Assembly (NCBI GenBank): GCA_965199905.1
Contig: OZ241366.1
Coordinates: forward strand, 4,278,001-4,342,000
From: Ilyomonas sp965199905
Lineage (GTDB): Bacteria > Bacteroidota > Bacteroidia > Chitinophagales > Chitinophagaceae
Length of the DNA stretch: 64,000 nt
Direction: 5' to 3'
In this document: positions 61,201 to 64,000 of the stretch, one piece after another
How positions within the stretch are numbered: position 1 is the stretch's first letter
Layout of the letters: each line of letters opens with the position of its first letter
Notes under the pieces: generated by a model
The model's database searches: none
Told to the model about the DNA's origin: nothing
Seen by the model: the letters and a program-made list of their open reading frames with translations, nothing else
Made by a program: the position numbers and the translations under genes

Positions 61201-64000
61201 CCTGCACCGGACTGGTTGTTCAGGAACCGGCTGGCTGTTATGCGCAGGGCACTGCCATAAATATGGAACACACCACCGCCTTCGCTTTTGGCGGCATTGC
61301 CGGTAAAAGTGCAGTTGTAAAGCGTGGCCGAAGCCGAGTTCTGATACAAACCGCCGCCATTGCTGTGGTAAATGGTTTGCCCGGCTACCGTAATCAGACC
61401 ATTGTCATTGGCATTCCCACCGGTTACCGTAAGTCCGCTCAGCCGGTTAGTACCGTTGATGGCAAAAAGGACGTGGTAACAGTTATCACTGTTGTCATTC
61501 GGCACCCCGATGTCGCCGCTCAGTACCGTTGTATTTCCGGATACGCGCTGCGCGGTATCGGTTTCGGCGCCGGCAAAGCCGCCATACAGCGCCAGTCCAT
61601 CCCGCAGGGCGAATGTATAATCTCGTGCCGAATTGCTGGTGGCGCAATCTGTACAGCTGACCGGATAAGCTGCAGGGTAATACGTTCCCTTCTTTATCCA
61701 GACTTGTTTTACACTACTACAACTATTAGAAGCATTCAAAGCCTGCTGCACGGTTTTAAAAGCGGTTGCCCACGACCCTCCGTTACCCGGAGCCGTTATG
61801 CTGCTATCTACAAATAATGTGGTAAAGGAAGGACAACTGCTGCCTTCGTAAGCACCTATGTCCACAATGCCATCCTGTATCCTGGCAGCGCCTGCAATAT
61901 CAGTGGTAACACCGGCGGGAACTGCTGCATTGCTGCCGGTATTGATGGCGGGGCTGCCAGCCTGCAAGTGCAGGCCGTCATCGGCGGTTCCGAAAATGTT
62001 ATCCGCTCCATCTGCATCAGCGCTATCTATGAACAAGGGATCGCTGCTGATATTGCCGGTGCCGCTGTACCCACCCTGTATATCACTGTAAGTAACGGTG
62101 GTATTGCCTCCGTTGGTATTATAAATGGCCGGATTGCTTACCGTAGTGTTACCAATGCTTACTTTGTTGTTGCCCCAGATAATGCTGTTGGTAACTACAA
62201 CCGGTGTGGTGCCAGAGGTAGAAATAACGCTGCCGGCATCACCATAGTTGGCTGAAAATGTACAATTTTTGAATAATGCCCGGGAAACTTCATTGGAAAC
62301 GGCTGTGGCGTCGTTGTAGCTGTAATTCCGGATAAATGTACAGTTGGTAACCACAGGTGATCCGCCAATATTTGCCATCCCACCCCCGCGATTATTTTCA
62401 CTAAAGTTATTTATAAACGTACAGTTCGAGAAATAAGGAGAGGAATTTTCATTCTGCACACCTCCGCCACCGTCGCCGCTTAGATTGTTCGAAAAAATAC
62501 AACTGTCAACCACAACAGAGGAATTGCCATTCTGCATGCCGGCGCCCGAGAGACCTGCACGGTTGCCTGTAAAACTGCATCCTTTGATAACAGAGAGACA
62601 ATTGCTATTATAGATACCGCCCCCGTCAATCACGGCACTATTCTTAGCAAATACACAGTTCATAAGCGTAGGAGAAGACCCGAGTTCGTTCATTATTCCA
62701 CCGCCTTCATACGCTGAGTTCGCCGTGATGATGCAGTTGCGGATGGCCGTTTTGCTGCTTACCTGGCCGCCTGCATAAATACCGCCGCCATCTTGCCGGG
62801 AAACACTGATACCATGTAACGAATTGCGCCCGGTGCCAAAAGCATGGGCTTTCGTTATGGTAAAACCGTCGATCACCACACTGTCTGCATTGCTGCCCAG
62901 CTCGACTATTACGAGGATGTGATAACTGTTATCTGTGCTGTCACTGATGGCACCGATATCACCGCTTAGCACGGTTTGGTTGGCAGCCGTATTTTTTGTG
63001 CCACCACCGGTCGGGTAGCCACCGTCTATCTTAAGCCCGCCACGGTAAATGGCAAAGGTGCTGTCGCGTCCGGCATCATTGGTAGGCTTATAGGTTCCTT
63101 TGGCCACATGAATGGCAGCAATACTGCTGCATTGGTTGGCGTAATAAAGCGCATCTCTCAACTCTTTGAAAGCCTCTGCCCACGATGAGCCATCACCGGA
63201 GGTTGTCTTGCTGCTGTCAACATATATCGTAGCAAAAGAAGAACAGATCAGTGATTCATACGCGCCCATATCCACCGTGCCGCTTTGTATCCTGGCAGCA
63301 CCTGTTATATCAGTGGCAACACCCGCAGGAACACCTGCGTTGTTACCGGCATTACCGGCAGAACTGCCCGATTGCAGCTTTAATCCATCATCTGCGGTTC
63401 CAAAAATATTATCTGCCCCATCCGCGTCATTTTTATTGATAAACAGCGGGTCGCTGCTGATATTGCCGGTGCCGCTGTAGCCGCCCTGCGCATCGCTATA
63501 AGTAACGGTGGGTGTACTAATGGTATTCAAAATGCCGCCGTTAGCAATGGCCGCATTGCCCCAGATGATACAGTTGGTGAACTGAGGCGAAGATGGGTTT
63601 TCGTTAAAGATGGTGCCGTTGCCGCTGCTTGTATTTAAGGTAAATGTACAGTTGGTAACCACGGAGGAAGAGTTGGCATTGTACATGGCGCTGCCATTAC
63701 CCAGCGCATTATTTGAAACAAAAAGGCAATTGGTGAAAGAAGGTGAGGAAAAAGCATTATACACGCATCTGCCGGTATTGGCTGCAAAGGTGCAGTTGAT
63801 TACGGATGGCGATGAATTGCTGAGGTTGTGCATGCCTGCCCCGAGATTTGAAGCTATATTTCCGGTAAACATACTGTTGGAAACAGAGGGCGAGGAAGCA
63901 TTGTAATTAAACATGCCGCCGCCATCTGCCGCCGTATTGCCCGTAAAGCGGCAGTTGAAAATGGCGGGGGACGAAAGCTGGTTGTAAAAGCCGCCGCCAT
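58245..64000 (-). CDS. Giant secreted right-handed beta-helix protein with T9SS sorting domain (5' end beyond the window)
   Basis: The minus-strand frame is open to the window edge (about 1,918 residues visible). It contains many beta-helix turns of the type NCTFTGN/NNTFY and SSPxxxNCxF, flanked by GTGNISSDPLFID blocks. Further on there are Ig-like and fibronectin-like domains (SVSATPANGGVSVSWTVNN; YTVQRSTDGGSTYTDI). The end, VRVYPNPATTKATVHID and NGAYLVVI, is a typical T9SS type A sorting domain (last about 80 residues) that directs secretion across the outer membrane. Choice-of-anchor Q-type proteins of this form are common in Chitinophagaceae; the ligand is unknown. It is transcribed toward the conjugative element. 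Confidence 0.88.
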   Translation of the reverse strand, partial: GGGFYNQLSSPAIFNCRFTGNTAADGGGMFNYNASSPSVSNSMFTGNIASNLGAGMHNLSNSSPSVINCTFAANTGRCVYNAFSSPSFTNCLFVSNNALGNGSAMYNANSSSVVTNCTFTLNTSSGNGTIFNENPSSPQFTNCIIWGNAAIANGGILNTISTPTVTYSDAQGGYSGTGNISSDPLFINKNDADGADNIFGTADDGLKLQSGSSAGNAGNNAGVPAGVATDITGAARIQSGTVDMGAYESLICSSFATIYVDSSKTTSGDGSSWAEAFKELRDALYYANQCSSIAAIHVAKGTYKPTNDAGRDSTFAIYRGGLKIDGGYPTGGGTKNTAANQTVLSGDIGAISDSTDNSYHILVIVELGSNADSVVIDGFTITKAHAFGTGRNSLHGISVSRQDGGGIYAGGQVSSKTAIRNCIITANSAYEGGGIMNELGSSPTLMNCVFAKNSAVIDGGGIYNSNCLSVIKGCSFTGNRAGLSGAGMQNGNSSVVVDSCIFSNNLSGDGGGGVQNENSSPYFSNCTFINNFSENNRGGGMANIGGSPVVTNCTFIRNYSYNDATAVSNEVSRALFKNCTFSANYGDAGSVISTSGTTPVVVTNSIIWGNNKVSIGNTTVSNPAIYNTNGGNTTVTYSDIQGGYSGTGNISSDPLFIDSADADGADNIFGTADDGLHLQAGSPAINTGSNAAVPAGVTTDIAGAARIQDGIVDIGAYEGSSCPSFTTLFVDSSITAPGNGGSWATAFKTVQQALNASNSCSSVKQVWIKKGTYYPAAYPVSCTDCATSNSARDYTFALRDGLALYGGFAGAETDTAQRVSGNTTVLSGDIGVPNDNSDNCYHVLFAINGTNRLSGLTVTGGNANDNGLITVAGQTIYHSNGGGLYQNSASATLYNCTFTGNAAKSEGGGVFHIYGSALRITASRFLNNQSGAGGAIRLLYGNAGFVSLNSVYSGNTASFNDAGALSLVMGSGTDTLINNLFVQNKAFGSTADNGAGALVQENGTSSYIVNNTFYADSAVSNGGAIRFKSGGSNRYLYNNIFYKSYNGTDNTDVSVESGTTITAQSNNLYSTTDPLFANPADADGADNIFGTSDDGVHLQTGSPAQNTGSNAAIPSGITTDVTGAARIFNCTADMGAYEVIDNVNTYWTGLVSNDWNNSGNWCSGIPASGAGVLIPVSAPYSPKLSSSVALGNLIIANSIGLSLNGNTLTLAGTVSGTGVITGSSASSLIINGSGDAGMLYFDPSGDGTTNALRDITINRASSGSVTLGNKLNLTGIYTPSAGVLNTGGYLTLKSDTNGTASVASNTSGTPYIIGNVTVERYTPLSNVSSTRTGRAWRLLSSPVINGQTIRQAWQENGNNAAGYGTLITGENMPDAATAARQGYDFTGAGFHASIKHYVASSNSWLPLNSDGSTTGTNIAVRTEQAYMLFVRGDRTVGTSGASVATLRAAGTLVQGTQPAIPLSGGKFTLMGNPYASSIDFGSVYGHNSPVIKNQFYLWNSKLGVYGAYTLIDKSGSGTYQATPSPLAGSGTAGNDSYRYIPSGAGFFVMPETGVSTGNIIVQESDKAPGQAPPVNPFRVVSTPTNVKELVVNLNLRDSDTSVTLADGFRAKFSPDYEGNEEDNSSTKVYNFNENLNLVYGGKAHIIEARGEVKKTDTLFMKMWYVTKRSYQLQVKGDNFTSAPGIQAWLEDGYLGTKQPLSLSGSVTTVNFEVNNDSLSSKSDRFRIVFQNTASIALPVTLTSVSATPANGGVSVSWTVNNEVNVKSYTVQRSTDGGSTYTDIAMQPAKNGTAVTTYSSWDAQPVTGDNLYLVRIEAKDAGVSYSQVVKVTIGNGSGIRVRVYPNPATTKATVHIDNLTDEISITLTDSKGDIVWKKEKVTASDTVIPVAHLANGAYLVVIKNKDGVIKTMKLVKAD
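60580..63485 (-). repeat. Three long repeat units inside the beta-helix gene
   Basis: Near-identical blocks at about 63225-63485, 61845-62090 and 60580-60785 encode a SSDPLF...DADGADNIFGT-DDG segment followed by TDITGAARI and VDMGAYE-type residues. Each is followed by a fresh stretch of beta-helix turns. The blocks are tandem modules about 1.2-1.4 kb apart and show internal duplication. They could cause misassembly in short-read data. Confidence 0.7.

Noticed and set aside
1..64000. CRISPR arrays, tRNA or rRNA genes
   Set aside because: I looked for regularly spaced short direct repeats and tRNA-like folds and saw none. The palindromic sites in the first 12 kb are not regularly spaced and are much longer than CRISPR repeats.

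Overview
The window looks like a chromosomal stretch of a Bacteroidota bacterium, most likely Chitinophagales (Chitinophaga/Niabella type). Evidence: a SusC/SusD pair, a type IX secretion (T9SS) C-terminal sorting domain, a Bacteroides-type conjugation cluster (TraE-F-G-I-J-K-M-N) with RteC, TAnnTTTG-type promoters and Bacteroidota-specific DUF families. Base composition changes by region: about 1-12.2 kb and 31-42 kb are AT-rich (accessory DNA), while 14-30 kb and 43-64 kb are clearly richer in GC.

Region 1 (1-12.2 kb) is a cassette-like array. Short genes, all on the + strand, are each followed by a 100-205 bp imperfect palindrome that starts near CACAAC and ends near CGTTGTG/CGTTAGC. The outer arms differ from site to site, but the two arms of each site stay complementary. 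This is the hallmark of integron attC sites, although these sites are longer than usual and share a conserved core. No integrase is in the window. Cargo includes three toxin-antitoxin-like pairs (PIN plus a 50-aa partner, HigB/HigA, DUF6934 plus a small partner), an SDR oxidoreductase, a DUF6624-like lipoprotein, membrane proteins, and a four-gene MarR/membrane/SRPBCC/YdeI-like cassette. Two adjacent IS3-family elements (6.5-9.4 kb) interrupt one cassette and its palindrome. A decayed IS407-group element (12.25-13.44 kb) follows the array.

Region 2 (14.2-30.8 kb) is GC-richer. It has a three-gene signalling operon (STAS-like protein, PAS histidine kinase, NarL-type regulator). Divergent from it are an alpha-oxoamine synthase fused to a GNAT-like acyltransferase, an AraC-type HTH protein, a MauE/DoxX-like membrane protein and two tandem small secreted DUF6520-like proteins. 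A thioredoxin-like protein, SusD and SusC lie on the opposite strand. A translationally coupled pckA-fbp gluconeogenic pair and a CPBP protease follow.

Region 3 (31-42 kb) is a defence-type island: AbiE-type toxin-antitoxin pair, Mrr restriction endonuclease, DUF2971 protein, an RloA/AbiLi ATPase with a truncated RloB/AbiLii, an XRE regulator, and a compact three-gene TIGR04255 module of unknown function.

Region 4 (42.9-57.9 kb) is a partial conjugative element. It has RteC, the T4SS core TraE-N with three tandem TraI-like paralogues, accessory proteins with a shared C-terminal LLPKKR motif, an excisionase-like HTH protein and a wrecked CHC2 primase. No relaxase, coupling protein, TraO/TraQ or integrase is visible, so it is incomplete within the window.

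Region 5 (58.2-64.0 kb, continuing past the edge) encodes most of a giant secreted right-handed beta-helix protein with a T9SS sorting domain.
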